DNA of 64,000 nucleotides from Pasteurellaceae bacterium LFhippo2 (GTDB lineage Bacteria > Pseudomonadota > Gammaproteobacteria > Enterobacterales > Pasteurellaceae). The first letter of the stretch is position 1. Every line of letters begins with the position of its first letter. The position numbers were made by a program, and so were the translations under genes. The stretch covers positions 1 to 64,000 of the forward strand of contig LEKJ01000003.1 in assembly GCA_029852775.1 (NCBI GenBank), read 5' to 3'. The notes beneath the pieces are model-generated. The model made no database searches. It had not been told where the DNA came from and saw only the letters and a program-made list of their open reading frames with translations. Shown here piece by piece: positions 26,983 through 35,238 of the stretch.

Positions 26983-27004
26983 GTAGGGCGGGATTTATCC
27001 CGCC
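26983..27004 (+). repeat. GTAG-type palindromic repeat
   Basis: GTAG then arms GGCGGGA and TCCCGCC around TTTA. It lies in the 159-bp divergent gap between the oxidoreductase and LysR genes. Confidence 0.65.
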
Positions 27005-27037
27005 ATTAAAATTGTCAATAACAATGAGATAATCAAA

Positions 27038-27931
27038 ATGAACTCATCAGACTTCGGGCAACTGCTTATTTTTCATAGCATTGTGCAAGAAAACTCAATC
27101 AGCGGGGCGGCTAAAAAACTTGAAATTGCCGTTCCGTCTGTCAGTAAGGCGTTAAAAAACCTTGAAAATAAAATCGGTATGCCACTGTTCCTACGCACTA
27201 CCCGCAAATTACAGCTAACTGAAACGGGTATGAAGTTATGGCAAGAAACCCAACTTCCCCTTGAACAGCTACAGCAAATTTGGCAAAAGCTAGATGAGCA
27301 GTATCACGAACCGAATGGCACTATTAGAATTACGCTTGCACAGGTGCATTTTGAGCTGATTTTCAAGCCTATCTACGCTGAATTTTGCCAACGCTACCCT
27401 AAAATCACCTTAGAATTTTCGATAAACAATGCGACTGTCGATCTCATTACCGAAAATTTCGATCTCGGGGTACGCTTAGGGCATAGTTTGAATGAAAATG
27501 TGGTAGCAAAACAGATTTACCCCGCAATGCGACAAGGGCTGTATGTATCCAGAAGCTATACGGAAAAATTTGGGATACCACAGACTATTGAAGAACTGGC
27601 AGAACACCAAATGATTAGCTTTCGTTTTATTAGCAGCGGCAAAATTGATCCACTCTTTTTAAATGTAGAAGGCAAAAATCAGCTTATCCCTCACCCAAAT
27701 ACGTTGATTTTTAATGATACTTCAATGATTACCGACGCAGTTTTACAAGGTATGGGCATTGGCAGGATCTTTGAACCCCTTGCACAGCAACAAGATTTAA
27801 TCCCCGTTTTAGAACAACATTGGATAACGTTCCCCGAAAGCTATATCTACTATCCGCCAATGGCACATAAACCTAAGAAAATTCAGGTGTTGTTGGATTT
27901 TTTGAAACAAGCGGAACATAATTTCCTTTGA
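27038..27931 (+). CDS. LysR-family regulator, divergent from the SDR/DsbA pair
   Basis: A 297-residue LysR regulator. The N-terminal winged helix has SISGAAKKLEIAVPSVSKALKNLE and LFLRTTRKLQLTETG, followed by a periplasmic-binding-like effector domain in the CrgA/DsdC-like subgroup (LGVRLGHSLNENVVAKQI). Divergent placement next to the SDR/DsbA operon suggests it controls that operon. Effector unknown. Confidence 0.9.
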   Translation: MNSSDFGQLLIFHSIVQENSISGAAKKLEIAVPSVSKALKNLENKIGMPLFLRTTRKLQLTETGMKLWQETQLPLEQLQQIWQKLDEQYHEPNGTIRITLAQVHFELIFKPIYAEFCQRYPKITLEFSINNATVDLITENFDLGVRLGHSLNENVVAKQIYPAMRQGLYVSRSYTEKFGIPQTIEELAEHQMISFRFISSGKIDPLFLNVEGKNQLIPHPNTLIFNDTSMITDAVLQGMGIGRIFEPLAQQQDLIPVLEQHWITFPESYIYYPPMAHKPKKIQVLLDFLKQAEHNFL

Positions 27932-27947
27932 AAAAATGTGGCCTAGT

Positions 27948-28005
27948 TACACTTTTTCGTTGGAAAAAATGTAGTGAGATAACATTTTTTCATTGGAAAA
28001 AGTGT
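27948..28005. repeat. two related A/T hairpins between convergent LysR genes
   Basis: Two near-identical inverted repeats: TACACTTTTTC with GAAAAAATGTA (27948-27973) and ACATTTTTTC with GAAAAAGTGT (27982-28005), both around a TTG-containing 4-nt loop. They lie between convergent genes and may serve as terminators. Confidence 0.5.
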
Positions 28006-28014
28006 GTTTCTCAT

Positions 28015-28890
28015 TTACTTGCTATTTCCCAACACATCAACTATCGCCTTAACCTTTGGCTGTAAATGCAATTTCTTTTGCCATAGCACATAGATCGGTT
28101 CGCTTGGCGGTGTCCATTCTGGCAAAATCTGGACTAATCTGCCCGCGTGTATCTCTTTTTCAATTAACCAATCAGGCAATAAGGCGATACCGCAATCGGC
28201 GAGCACCATTTGTAAACGGGCGTCGCCGTCGTTAAGTTGATGAACGTTATTCAACGGATAAAGGGTTGCTTGCCCTTGTTCATTCAATAACTGCCAGTGA
28301 GATTGTCCGCCGGTGATACAGATATGTTGTTGCAAATCTCTTGGGTGTGTTGGTGTACCAAAGCGAGCCAAATAATCTGGACTGGCACAAAATTGATTTT
28401 GAAATTGATCGATCTGCTTGGCGATAATCCCGTCTAAATCCGCCAACTGCCCAAAACGCACCGCCACATCAATATGTTCCGCAATCATATCCACTTTACG
28501 ATCTTGAAAACTCAGCTCAAATTGCAATTTAGGGTACTGTTTCTGTAAACCGAGTAATTTCGGCAAAATCAAGTTTCGCCCGTAGGTAGTGGGAAGATCA
28601 ATGCGGATCTTGCCAATAACTTCTTGGCGTTCTGTTGAGAGTAATAACTGCGCCTGTTCCAACTCATTCATCATTCGCTGACAACTAGCAAGCCACACTT
28701 CCCCCTCTTTCGTTAAGGTTAGTTTACGGGTTGAACGGTGAAAAAGTTGCGTATTTAAACGTTGCTCTAAACGAGAAATACTCTTACCTACTGCCGATCC
28801 CGTTAAATTTAAGCGTTCCCCAGCCCCACTAAAACTACCCGTTTCAACAACCGTTAAAAATTCTTCGATACCTGAAAAATGGTTATTCAT
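28015..28890 (-). CDS. LysR-family regulator, divergent from nitronate monooxygenase 1
   Basis: A 291-residue LysR protein with HTH SFSGAGERLNLTGSAVGKSISRLEQRL and the linker LFHRSTRKLTLTKEGE. The effector domain contains DVAVRFGQLADLDGIIAKQI. It is divergent from the nitronate monooxygenase at 29029, its probable target. The gap carries the perfect palindrome GGAATTTAATTCC. Confidence 0.9.
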   Translation of the reverse strand: MNNHFSGIEEFLTVVETGSFSGAGERLNLTGSAVGKSISRLEQRLNTQLFHRSTRKLTLTKEGEVWLASCQRMMNELEQAQLLLSTERQEVIGKIRIDLPTTYGRNLILPKLLGLQKQYPKLQFELSFQDRKVDMIAEHIDVAVRFGQLADLDGIIAKQIDQFQNQFCASPDYLARFGTPTHPRDLQQHICITGGQSHWQLLNEQGQATLYPLNNVHQLNDGDARLQMVLADCGIALLPDWLIEKEIHAGRLVQILPEWTPPSEPIYVLWQKKLHLQPKVKAIVDVLGNSK

Positions 28891-28914
28891 TCTGTCCTCT
28901 AATAACTTTATTTA

Positions 28915-28927
28915 GGAATTTAATTCC
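28915..28927. promoter_or_regulatory. palindrome between LysR and nitronate monooxygenase 1
   Basis: GGAATT-T-AATTCC is a perfect palindrome 25 bp upstream of the LysR start, with a further GGAATT half site at 28938. It is a candidate LysR site. A similar GGAATTTATTCC occurs between the ADH and LysR genes at 63.7 kb. Confidence 0.4.
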
Positions 28928-29028
28928 ATAATAAATGGAATTTTATCATCTTAATCAAATTTTAGGAATGTATATAATGGCGACATTGAAATCGGCATAA
29001 CGCCATTGTTTATTAATAGGAAAGCTCA

Positions 29029-30009
29029 ATGAAAAACAGAATTTGTGAAATTTTAAATATCGAAAAACCAATCGTACAAGGTCCACTCTCTTGGCTGACG
29101 GATGCAAAATTAGTGGCAGCGGTGAGTAACGCCGGCGGTTTAGGGGTATTAGGTCCAAACGCAGGTTTAACCGCAGAAACAGCAGTTTCAACCCCAGAAG
29201 AAACGGCAGAAAAAATGCGTGAAGAGATCCGTAAAACCAAAGCATTAACCGATAAACCTTTTGCGGTAAACCTTATCCCAACCCCTGAAAACGATATTTG
29301 GACACCGCCGATGATGGAAGTGATCAAGCAAGAAGGCGTGCCTGCGGTGGTTTATACCGGCTATGGCGAAGGGGCGATTATCCCGAGTTTATTCGCTGAA
29401 ATTAAGCAAGCAGGGATTAAAATTCTCTACCGTGATTTAAATCCTAGCCCTGAAAATACTCGCCTTGCGGAACAAGCGGGCGCAGATATTATTGTGGCAA
29501 CGGGCTTTGATGAAGGCGGTACTTTACCGGGTAAAGCGTTAGGGACATTCTCAATCGTACCATTAATTGCCGACGCAACATCATTACCGGTAATGGCTGC
29601 CGGTGGTATCAGCGATCGCCGTACCGCAAAAGCGGCAATGGCATTAGGTGCGGAAGGTTTATTTGCTGGTTCACTCTTCCTTTCAACCGTAGAAAGTCGT
29701 ATGCACGCCGATGTCAAACAGCAATTAGTTAAAGCCAACGGTTTAGATTTATTACTATTCCGCACAATGCCAGACTACTACCGTTCACTTCCGGGTAAAT
29801 TTGCGGAAAACCTAGTGAAAATGGATAAAAGCGGCGCAAGCAACGAAGAATTAGGCAAAGCAATGGGCGGTTTGCGTGGTTTACGCATTGGTATGCTTGA
29901 AGGCAACAGCGACGAAGGTTATATCTCGTTAGGCACTGGGATCGGCAGTATCCGCTCGGTTCAAACAGTTGCACAAGTGATTGATGAACTGATGATTGGC
30001 GTAAACTAA
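29029..30009 (+). CDS. nitronate monooxygenase 1 (2-nitropropane dioxygenase family)
   Basis: FMN-dependent TIM-barrel protein (326 residues). Family blocks are PIVQGPLSWLTDAKLVAAVS, NAGGLGVLGPNAG, GADIIVATGFDEGGTLPGK and MAAGGISDRRTAKAAMALGAEG, with the His-equivalent and Gly-rich phosphate site of the NMO/FabK superfamily. Enzymes of this group oxidise alkyl nitronates or reduce enones; the substrate here is not known. It is a clear paralogue of the gene at 34225, and both sit divergent from a LysR gene. An inverted USS pair follows it. Confidence 0.88.
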   Translation: MKNRICEILNIEKPIVQGPLSWLTDAKLVAAVSNAGGLGVLGPNAGLTAETAVSTPEETAEKMREEIRKTKALTDKPFAVNLIPTPENDIWTPPMMEVIKQEGVPAVVYTGYGEGAIIPSLFAEIKQAGIKILYRDLNPSPENTRLAEQAGADIIVATGFDEGGTLPGKALGTFSIVPLIADATSLPVMAAGGISDRRTAKAAMALGAEGLFAGSLFLSTVESRMHADVKQQLVKANGLDLLLFRTMPDYYRSLPGKFAENLVKMDKSGASNEELGKAMGGLRGLRIGMLEGNSDEGYISLGTGIGSIRSVQTVAQVIDELMIGVN

Positions 30010-30013
30010 TCGA

Positions 30014-30058
30014 CAAGCGGTCAGATTTTGTAAAACTTTTGCAAAAAACAACCGCTTG
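30014..30058. other. inverted pair of DNA uptake signals
   Basis: CAAGCGGTCAGATTTTG at 30014 and ACCGCTTG at 30051 with TTTTGCAAAAA between them. Besides uptake, the pair can form a hairpin just after the nitronate monooxygenase gene. Confidence 0.75.
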
Positions 30059-30132
30059 ATCTCTTATTAGATTAGACAAATATGCATTTTTTGCAAATTC
30101 CTTTTTTTAATTTTAGAGAAATAAGCAAAAGA

Positions 30133-30213
30133 TTTGGATAAATGGTATATCTCTTATAATCTAAAATTAATATACTAAACATCTCTTAAACAATAACCCA
30201 CAAAGGAACTACT
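30133..30213 (+). promoter_or_regulatory. leader shared with ohr (copy A)
   Basis: About 80 bp upstream of the DUF1330 gene resemble the ohr leader at 32644 throughout, with the best-conserved stretch AATATACTAA(A/G)CA, then TCTTAAACA and CACAAAGGAAC just before the ATG. The shared part probably holds one promoter and one regulator site, plus the ribosome site AAAGGAAC. Confidence 0.6.
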
Positions 30214-30504
30214 ATGACAGCTTACGTTGTATTTATTCGAGATGAAATGAAAGATCAAGCGGCTTATGACCATTATTTACAGCTAGGTGTACCAACACTT
30301 GTGCCATTCGGTGGTGAGATTTTGGTGGCAAATGGGGCGAATGAAGCATTTGAAGGGGCGGATATTGACGGTTCGGTCATTTTGCGTTTTCCGGATATGG
30401 CGGCTGCTCGTGCGTGGTACACAAGCCCTGAGTATGAAGCAATTAAATCAATGCGTTTAGATGCAACGCTTGGACGTGCAGTGTTATTAGAAGGTATTGC
30501 GTAG
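30214..30504 (+). CDS. DUF1330 family protein
   Basis: A 96-residue ferredoxin-like (dimeric alpha-beta barrel) protein. DUF1330 hallmarks are the N-terminal AYVVFIRDEMKDQAAYDHYL and LRFPDMAAARAWYTSPEYEAI. Function of the family is unknown; many members sit with redox genes. A terminator-like hairpin follows, before the YjbR-like gene. Its leader is a near copy of the ohr leader, so common control with ohr by the nearby AraC regulator is plausible. Confidence 0.85.
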   Translation: MTAYVVFIRDEMKDQAAYDHYLQLGVPTLVPFGGEILVANGANEAFEGADIDGSVILRFPDMAAARAWYTSPEYEAIKSMRLDATLGRAVLLEGIA

Positions 30505-30516
30505 TTTTCTTTATAT

Positions 30517-30550
30517 AAAAGCCATTTGGGTATTAGCTCAAATGGCTTTT
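30517..30550 (+). terminator. terminator after the DUF1330 gene
   Basis: AAAAGCCATTTG pairs with CAAATGGCTTTT around a short loop, followed by a T-rich stretch. The same hairpin sequence recurs at 47.9 and 56.3 kb. Confidence 0.8.
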
Positions 30551-30570
30551 GATTTTAGGAATATAGAACA

Positions 30571-30933
30571 ATGACCCAACGCCAACAAATTTTAGATTAT
30601 GTCGCTACGCAATATGGCATATCAACCGAATACCTTTGGGCGCAACACCCGAGTTATGCCGTTTTGCGCCATAGTAATGCAAAAGGCAAATGGTTTGCGT
30701 TGATTGGCAATATTACCAACGTAAAATTGGGGCTAAATGAAGAAGGGAATACCGATTTTCTCAATATAAAATGCGTACCTGATATGGTGAGTATTTTGCA
30801 ACAGGATAAAGATGTTGTGCCTGCTTATCATATGAATAAAAAGCATTGGCTAACGATCGTGTTAGATCGTCAATTTAGCTTTGATGAGATGAAAAAGCTG
30901 ATTGATTGGAGTTATGATTTGACCCAGAAATAA
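30571..30933 (+). CDS. MmcQ/YjbR-family protein
   Basis: A 120-residue YjbR/CyaY-like protein (MmcQ/YjbR family, sometimes called DNA-binding). Typical blocks are QHPSYAVLRHSNAKGKWFALIGNI, LNIKCVPDMVSILQQD and VVPAYHMNKKHWLTIVLD. The biochemical role is unsettled. It follows the DUF1330 gene after a hairpin and precedes a nitroreductase by 48 bp, probably in one unit with the latter. Confidence 0.85.
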   Translation: MTQRQQILDYVATQYGISTEYLWAQHPSYAVLRHSNAKGKWFALIGNITNVKLGLNEEGNTDFLNIKCVPDMVSILQQDKDVVPAYHMNKKHWLTIVLDRQFSFDEMKKLIDWSYDLTQK

Positions 30934-30981
30934 CAGCGATATAATATGCGCTATCAATTTCAAATGATTAAAGGAACTTAT

Positions 30982-31623
30982 ATGCAATTACTTGATGCTA
31001 TTCAATCTCGCCATTCGGTGAAAGAATTTGACCCTAATGTAAAAATCCCTCGTGAGCAAATGGAAGAAATGATCCGCCTCGCAATGCTCGCCCCGTCTAG
31101 TATTAATCTTCAACCTTGGCGATTAGTTGTGGTTGAAAGCGAACAAGCGAAACAGAAATTATCCGGCAAGCTGATGTTTAATGAAACGCAACTTGCAACG
31201 TCTGCGGCGATGATTTTAGTGTTAGCAGATATGCAACACCCAGCTTATGCGGATACCATTTTCAGCCAAAGTGTTGAACAAGGTGTTATGACGCAGGAAG
31301 TTAAAGACTACTATTTAGATTTTGTTAAAACCGTGCGTGCTACAACAGGTGATCAAAAATTGCGTGAACAAGGCATTATGGACGCAAATTTAATGGCAAT
31401 GCAATTAATGCTGATTGCCAAACAATTTGGCTATGACACCAATGCGATTGGCGGTTTTGAGCGTGAAAATGTGCTAAAAGCGTTAGATATTGATCCTGAA
31501 CGTTATGTACCCGTGATGTTTATCGCAATCGGCAAAGGCGCAAAAGAACCCCGTTTAAGCTCTCGTTTACCGTTAGACTATACAGTTTCGTGGAATGACG
31601 GTTTAGGGTTTAAACAGCCGTAG
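30982..31623 (+). CDS. nitroreductase family protein
   Basis: FMN-dependent NAD(P)H oxidoreductase fold, 213 residues from the preferred ATG at 30982, which has AAAGGAAC 6 bp upstream. The frame is open 36 bp further back without a better ribosome site. Motifs are the N-terminal RHSVKEFDP with the FMN-binding Arg/Ser, LAPSSINLQPWRLVV, and the glycine-type end GKGAKEPRLSSRLPLDYTV. Such enzymes reduce nitroaromatics or quinones. Three further nitroreductase-like genes or relatives occur in the window, at 40913 and 54326 among others. Confidence 0.88.
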   Translation: MQLLDAIQSRHSVKEFDPNVKIPREQMEEMIRLAMLAPSSINLQPWRLVVVESEQAKQKLSGKLMFNETQLATSAAMILVLADMQHPAYADTIFSQSVEQGVMTQEVKDYYLDFVKTVRATTGDQKLREQGIMDANLMAMQLMLIAKQFGYDTNAIGGFERENVLKALDIDPERYVPVMFIAIGKGAKEPRLSSRLPLDYTVSWNDGLGFKQP

Positions 31624-31637
31624 TTTTATATCCTGCT

Positions 31638-31695
31638 GGCGCGAGCGTCCCGCTCGTGCCAACTAATCACTACAGCACGAGCGAGACGCTCGCGC
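31638..31695. repeat. inverted pair of GCGCGAGCG-type palindromic repeats
   Basis: GGCGCGAGCG-TCC-CGCTCGTGCC (31638-31660) and inverted GCACGAGCG-AGA-CGCTCGCGC followed by TAGC (31675-31699). A third copy is at 33148. This is a separate small REP-like family with a GCTA/GCTG flank rather than GTAG. Confidence 0.7.
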
Positions 31696-31714
31696 TAGCT
31701 TTATACTCTATTCA

Positions 31715-31741
31715 AAATTGTGAGACGTTATTTCACAATTT
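31715..31741. terminator. hairpin between nitroreductase and AraC genes
   Basis: Perfect 9-bp arms AAATTGTGA and TCACAATTT with a 9-nt loop between two convergent genes. The TGTGA/TCACA spacing is 9, not the 6 of a CRP site, so a terminator is the better reading. Confidence 0.6.
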
Positions 31742-31753
31742 GAGCTAACTACT

Positions 31754-32617
31754 CTAATTTAAATCCCCACTCGGACTTACCCCAAAATAGCGTTTATACT
31801 CTCGGCTAAACTGGCTCGGGCTTTCATAACCCACTTGAAAAGCCACATTCGCAATCGGCATTTTTTCTTGGCTAATTAACCGCTTGCTTTCCATTAAACG
31901 TAGCGATTTCTGATATTGCAACGGCGACATTGTGGTGATTTTCTTAAAATGGCTATGAAAGCCCGACAGCGACATTCCACATAAATCCGCTAAGGTTTCA
32001 ACCGTTACCGTTTCAGCAAAATGTTCTCGCAAATAATCCGTTGCTTTAGCGATTTTTTGAGTATGAGAACCAAAGCTGACCATTTGTTTTAGCTTTTCCC
32101 CCTGCTCGCCTGTTAATAACCGATAATAGATCTCTTGCTGAATTAAAGGTGCTAAAAAAGCAATATCTTTTGGATTTTCGTGCAAGAGTAATAGACGTGT
32201 AAAGGCGTTTTCTAATTCTTCATTTAATGACCATTGCCCGAATGACTGGCTATTTTGTTGCTCGCCACTAGGCAATATCTGCTGTTCAAGTAGAATTTTA
32301 CTGACCATTGATAAATCAATTTTCATTGATACCACTAAAAAAGGATCTTCTTTGGTCGCCTGTTTAATTTCTCCACGAGTTGGGATATTAACGGGGCAAA
32401 ACATAAAATGGCGGTGATCAAATTGATAGCATTGCTCTCCAAGCTGAATAGTACGCTCCCCCCTTAATACCACGCAAATACTTGGCTCTTGGATAACGCT
32501 TTCATATTGAAAAGGGGTATCAGAATGGCGAATAAATAATCCTTTTATCGCTGATGTATAGAGTTCATTATGGGGGATCACTTGAAGTAATCGCTGAAGT
32601 CCTTTGTTTGATAGCAT
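31754..32617 (-). CDS. AraC-family regulator (AraC_N type)
   Basis: A 287-residue regulator with an N-terminal AraC_N cupin (SICVVLRGERTIQLGEQCYQ) and a C-terminal double HTH (ADLCGMSLSGFHSHFKKITTMSPLQYQK and VGYESPSQFSREYKRYFGVSPS). This subtype often controls nearby oxidoreductase genes. It is divergent from ohr, and the ohr leader has a near copy before the DUF1330 gene at 30214, so both units are its likely targets. Effector unknown. Confidence 0.9.
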   Translation of the reverse strand: MLSNKGLQRLLQVIPHNELYTSAIKGLFIRHSDTPFQYESVIQEPSICVVLRGERTIQLGEQCYQFDHRHFMFCPVNIPTRGEIKQATKEDPFLVVSMKIDLSMVSKILLEQQILPSGEQQNSQSFGQWSLNEELENAFTRLLLLHENPKDIAFLAPLIQQEIYYRLLTGEQGEKLKQMVSFGSHTQKIAKATDYLREHFAETVTVETLADLCGMSLSGFHSHFKKITTMSPLQYQKSLRLMESKRLISQEKMPIANVAFQVGYESPSQFSREYKRYFGVSPSGDLN

Positions 32618-32643
32618 AATAATTTAGAGAATTAGGCAAGAAA

Positions 32644-32725
32644 TTTAGATGAATGATATACCCCTAATGGCTTTAAATCAATATACTAAGCACATCTTAA
32701 ACAGTAACTCACAAAGGAACATCTT
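32644..32725 (+). promoter_or_regulatory. leader of ohr (copy B of the shared leader)
   Basis: Aligns along its whole length with 30133-30213: TTTAGATGAATGATATACCC, then AATATACTAAGCA, TCTTAAACAGTAAC and the ribosome site AAAGGAAC. It lies in the divergent gap beside the AraC gene. Confidence 0.6.
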
Positions 32726-33136
32726 ATGAAAATTTTTTACCATACATCAGCAACAGCAACTGGCGGCCGTGACGGACATACTCGTGTTGATGACGGTTCT
32801 ATCGGTTTCGATTTAGTCGGCTTTCAAAATGAAAGTGGCAAAGTAGGCACCAACCCTGAACAGCTTTTCGCAATGGGTTATGCGGCGTGTTTTGATAGCG
32901 CAATGAACCACGTTGCACCAGCGTTAAATTTAAAACCAACTAAATCAAGCACCACTGTCGCTGTGGGTATCGGTCAAAAAGCTGACGGCGCATTTGCGTT
33001 AGATTTAGATATTACAATCACAGTGGAAGGTTTAAGCCTTGAAGATGCGAAAACCTTAATCAACAAAGCACACGAAGTTTGCCCATATTCAAACGCAACC
33101 CGTGGCAATGTGGATGTACGTTTACACGTTAATTAG
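32726..33136 (+). CDS. ohr: organic hydroperoxide resistance protein Ohr/OsmC
   Basis: A 136-residue thiol peroxidase of the Ohr/OsmC family that reduces organic hydroperoxides. The first redox Cys is in FAMGYAACFDSAMNHVA and the second in HEVCPYSNATRGNVDV, the VCPYS signature of the Ohr branch. TSATATGGRDGHTRVDDGSI is the typical start. No OhrR-type MarR gene is next to it; an AraC gene is divergent instead. Confidence 0.93.
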   Translation: MKIFYHTSATATGGRDGHTRVDDGSIGFDLVGFQNESGKVGTNPEQLFAMGYAACFDSAMNHVAPALNLKPTKSSTTVAVGIGQKADGAFALDLDITITVEGLSLEDAKTLINKAHEVCPYSNATRGNVDVRLHVN

Positions 33137-33147
33137 CAATCAATACA

Positions 33148-33172
33148 GCACGAGCGAGACGCTCGCGCTAGC
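33148..33172. repeat. GCGCGAGCG-type palindromic repeat after ohr
   Basis: GCACGAGCG-AGA-CGCTCGCGC followed by TAGC, identical to the copy at 31675. Lies between convergent ohr and LysR genes. Confidence 0.7.
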
Positions 33173-33224
33173 TTTAGGAAAGCAAATTATAGTAGTTGTC
33201 TGGAAATTCCGGATAACTGAATTC

Positions 33225-34109
33225 TCATCTACCCTGCTTTTCTTTCAAAAACCCAATAAACGCTTTAACCACTGCCGATTGGTGGCGGTGGGAAAGGTAA
33301 ACCGCATTGACGGTATAGGTAACGGCTAGGGGGTAATCAACTAATATCGGCACTAATTCGCCTTGTGCAATCAAGGGTTTTGCGGTGTATGCCGACATAA
33401 AACAAACCGCTTTTCCGGCTTTGGCTAGATAGGCAATTGCCGAGTTATCGTTTGATAAAAATGAACAAGGGATCTCAAGCGATCTTACTTCGCCATTTGC
33501 ATTTTTCCACTGAAAAAGCACCGCTTTCTGCCCCGCTCTGCCAAAGGTGGCACAGGGGAAATTCAATAAATCCTGTGGGGTTTGTGGTGTGCCTAAGCGT
33601 TCTAACAGCTTAGGGCTGGCAACCCAAATCCCTTGCATATCCATAATCGGGGTGGCGATCACATTATCGGTGTGTAACTCACTGGTACGAATTGCCACAT
33701 CAATACCGTCCGCCACAAGATCCACTACCCTGTCTGTCGCTTGGCAATAGACTTGCACTTCGGGATAACGTTGCTGAAATTCAATCAACAAATCCCAAAT
33801 ATGATCAGAACCGATAATCGTCGAAATACGCAGTGTGCCGGTTAAGCTCTGCTTGTCTTGCTGTAGATTGCGTTCGGTATTGAGCAGATTATCAATATTC
33901 AGATAAACCTGTTCATAAAATAGCTGACCTTGAGTAGTCGGTTTAATCCCTGTTTTTAGGCGATCTAGCAGTTGCATATTCAGTGATTGTTCAAGCATTT
34001 TGATTTGTCGGCTGATTGTCGCAATCGGCACATCAAGCTGTTCACTCGCCTTAGATAAACTTCCCGATTGCACAACTGCCACAAATAGACGTACCGCATT
34101 CAGATCCAT
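33225..34109 (-). CDS. LysR-family regulator, divergent from nitronate monooxygenase 2
   Basis: A LysR regulator of 294 residues from the ATG at 34109, which follows AAAGGTGATATT; the frame extends 63 bp upstream but without a comparable ribosome site. HTH: SLSKASEQLDVPIATISRQIKMLEQ; linker LLDRLKTGIKPTTQG. The effector domain has DVAIRTSELHTDNVIATPI. Very similar in style to the LysR at 41700. The divergent nitronate monooxygenase is its likely target. Confidence 0.9.
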   Translation of the reverse strand: MDLNAVRLFVAVVQSGSLSKASEQLDVPIATISRQIKMLEQSLNMQLLDRLKTGIKPTTQGQLFYEQVYLNIDNLLNTERNLQQDKQSLTGTLRISTIIGSDHIWDLLIEFQQRYPEVQVYCQATDRVVDLVADGIDVAIRTSELHTDNVIATPIMDMQGIWVASPKLLERLGTPQTPQDLLNFPCATFGRAGQKAVLFQWKNANGEVRSLEIPCSFLSNDNSAIAYLAKAGKAVCFMSAYTAKPLIAQGELVPILVDYPLAVTYTVNAVYLSHRHQSAVVKAFIGFLKEKQGR

Positions 34110-34224
34110 AATATCACCTTTCCAAAAATGAAAAACATCTTTCCATTTTACGCTATTCATTTTGAATTTCAAAAGGCTAAAATACGCCTATCAACTATTT
34201 CAACCGATTTTATAAGGAAACAAG

Positions 34225-35196
34225 ATGAATAACCGTATTACTGAAATTTTAGGGATTAAATTCCCTATCGTGCAAGGGCCTATGAGCTGGATGACCGACG
34301 CTAAATTTGTGGCTGCGGTATCAAATGCAGGTGGTTTAGGGATTTTAGGCCCTAACGCAGGCTTGATAAAAGCCCCGAAAACCAATGAAGAGTTACTTAG
34401 CACAATGCGTGCCGAAGTCCGCAAAACAAAGGCTCTTACGGACAAGCCTTTTGGCATGCCGATTATTCTTTCTTATGATTTATCCACTATGGACAGCCTA
34501 GTGGATTTAATTATTGAAGAAGGTGTGCCAGTTGCGTTAATCAACCAATTAGACGGTATCGACTATTCGCCATTTATGGCTAAGCTCAAACAAGCTGGGG
34601 TTAAAACTATTTTCCGTGCATTAAATCCAACCCCTGAAAATGCTCGAGAAGCGGAAAAATTAGGGGCTGATATTATTGTGGCAACAGGTTTTGATGAAGG
34701 CGGTACAGTGCCTGCGCAAGTGATCGGTACTTTCTCAATCGTGCCACAAATTGCCGATGCGGTGAGTGTGCCTGTAATGGCGGCAGGGGGTATCGCTGAT
34801 GTGCGTGGTGTGCGTGCAAGTTTTGCATTAGGTGCGGAAGGTGTGTTTGTGGGAACGGTATTATTGCCAACCCTTGAAAACCGTATGGCAGAAAGTGTGA
34901 AACAGCAAATTGTGGATAGCAATGCGCAAGATCTTCTACTGTTCCGCACAATGCCTGCTTACTACCGCTCTCTACCCACTAAACTGGCTTATGAATTAGT
35001 GGAAATGGACAACAACGGCGCAACTCGTGAACAGCTTGCCGAAGCACAAAAAGGCGGTTACGGTATGCGTTTAGGTATGCTAGAAGAAGGCCGTGCCGAC
35101 GAAGGATATATTTCAGTGGGTAATGGTATTACTTACATCAAAGCGATCCGCTCAGTGAAAGATGTTGTGGAAGATTTAATGCAGGATTTTGTGTAA
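34225..35196 (+). CDS. nitronate monooxygenase 2
   Basis: A 323-residue NMO-family flavoprotein, paralogous to the one at 29029 (shared starts NNRITEILGIKFPIVQGPMSW and KNRICEILNIEKPIVQGPLSW differ at few positions). Blocks: NAGGLGILGPNAG, GADIIVATGFDEGGTVPAQ, MAAGGIADVRGVRASFALGAEG and FRTMPAYYRSLPTKL. Substrate unknown. Transcribed divergently from a LysR gene, and followed after 42 bp by a secreted propeller-like protein. Confidence 0.88.
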   Translation: MNNRITEILGIKFPIVQGPMSWMTDAKFVAAVSNAGGLGILGPNAGLIKAPKTNEELLSTMRAEVRKTKALTDKPFGMPIILSYDLSTMDSLVDLIIEEGVPVALINQLDGIDYSPFMAKLKQAGVKTIFRALNPTPENAREAEKLGADIIVATGFDEGGTVPAQVIGTFSIVPQIADAVSVPVMAAGGIADVRGVRASFALGAEGVFVGTVLLPTLENRMAESVKQQIVDSNAQDLLLFRTMPAYYRSLPTKLAYELVEMDNNGATREQLAEAQKGGYGMRLGMLEEGRADEGYISVGNGITYIKAIRSVKDVVEDLMQDFV

Positions 35197-35238
35197 AATC
35201 GCATAAATTAACGATAGATATTTAATCAGGAAAATAGA

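Noticed and set aside
31720-31738. CRP site TGTGA...TCACA
   Set aside because: The spacing is 9 bp rather than 6, and the 9-bp arms between convergent genes fit a terminator hairpin better.
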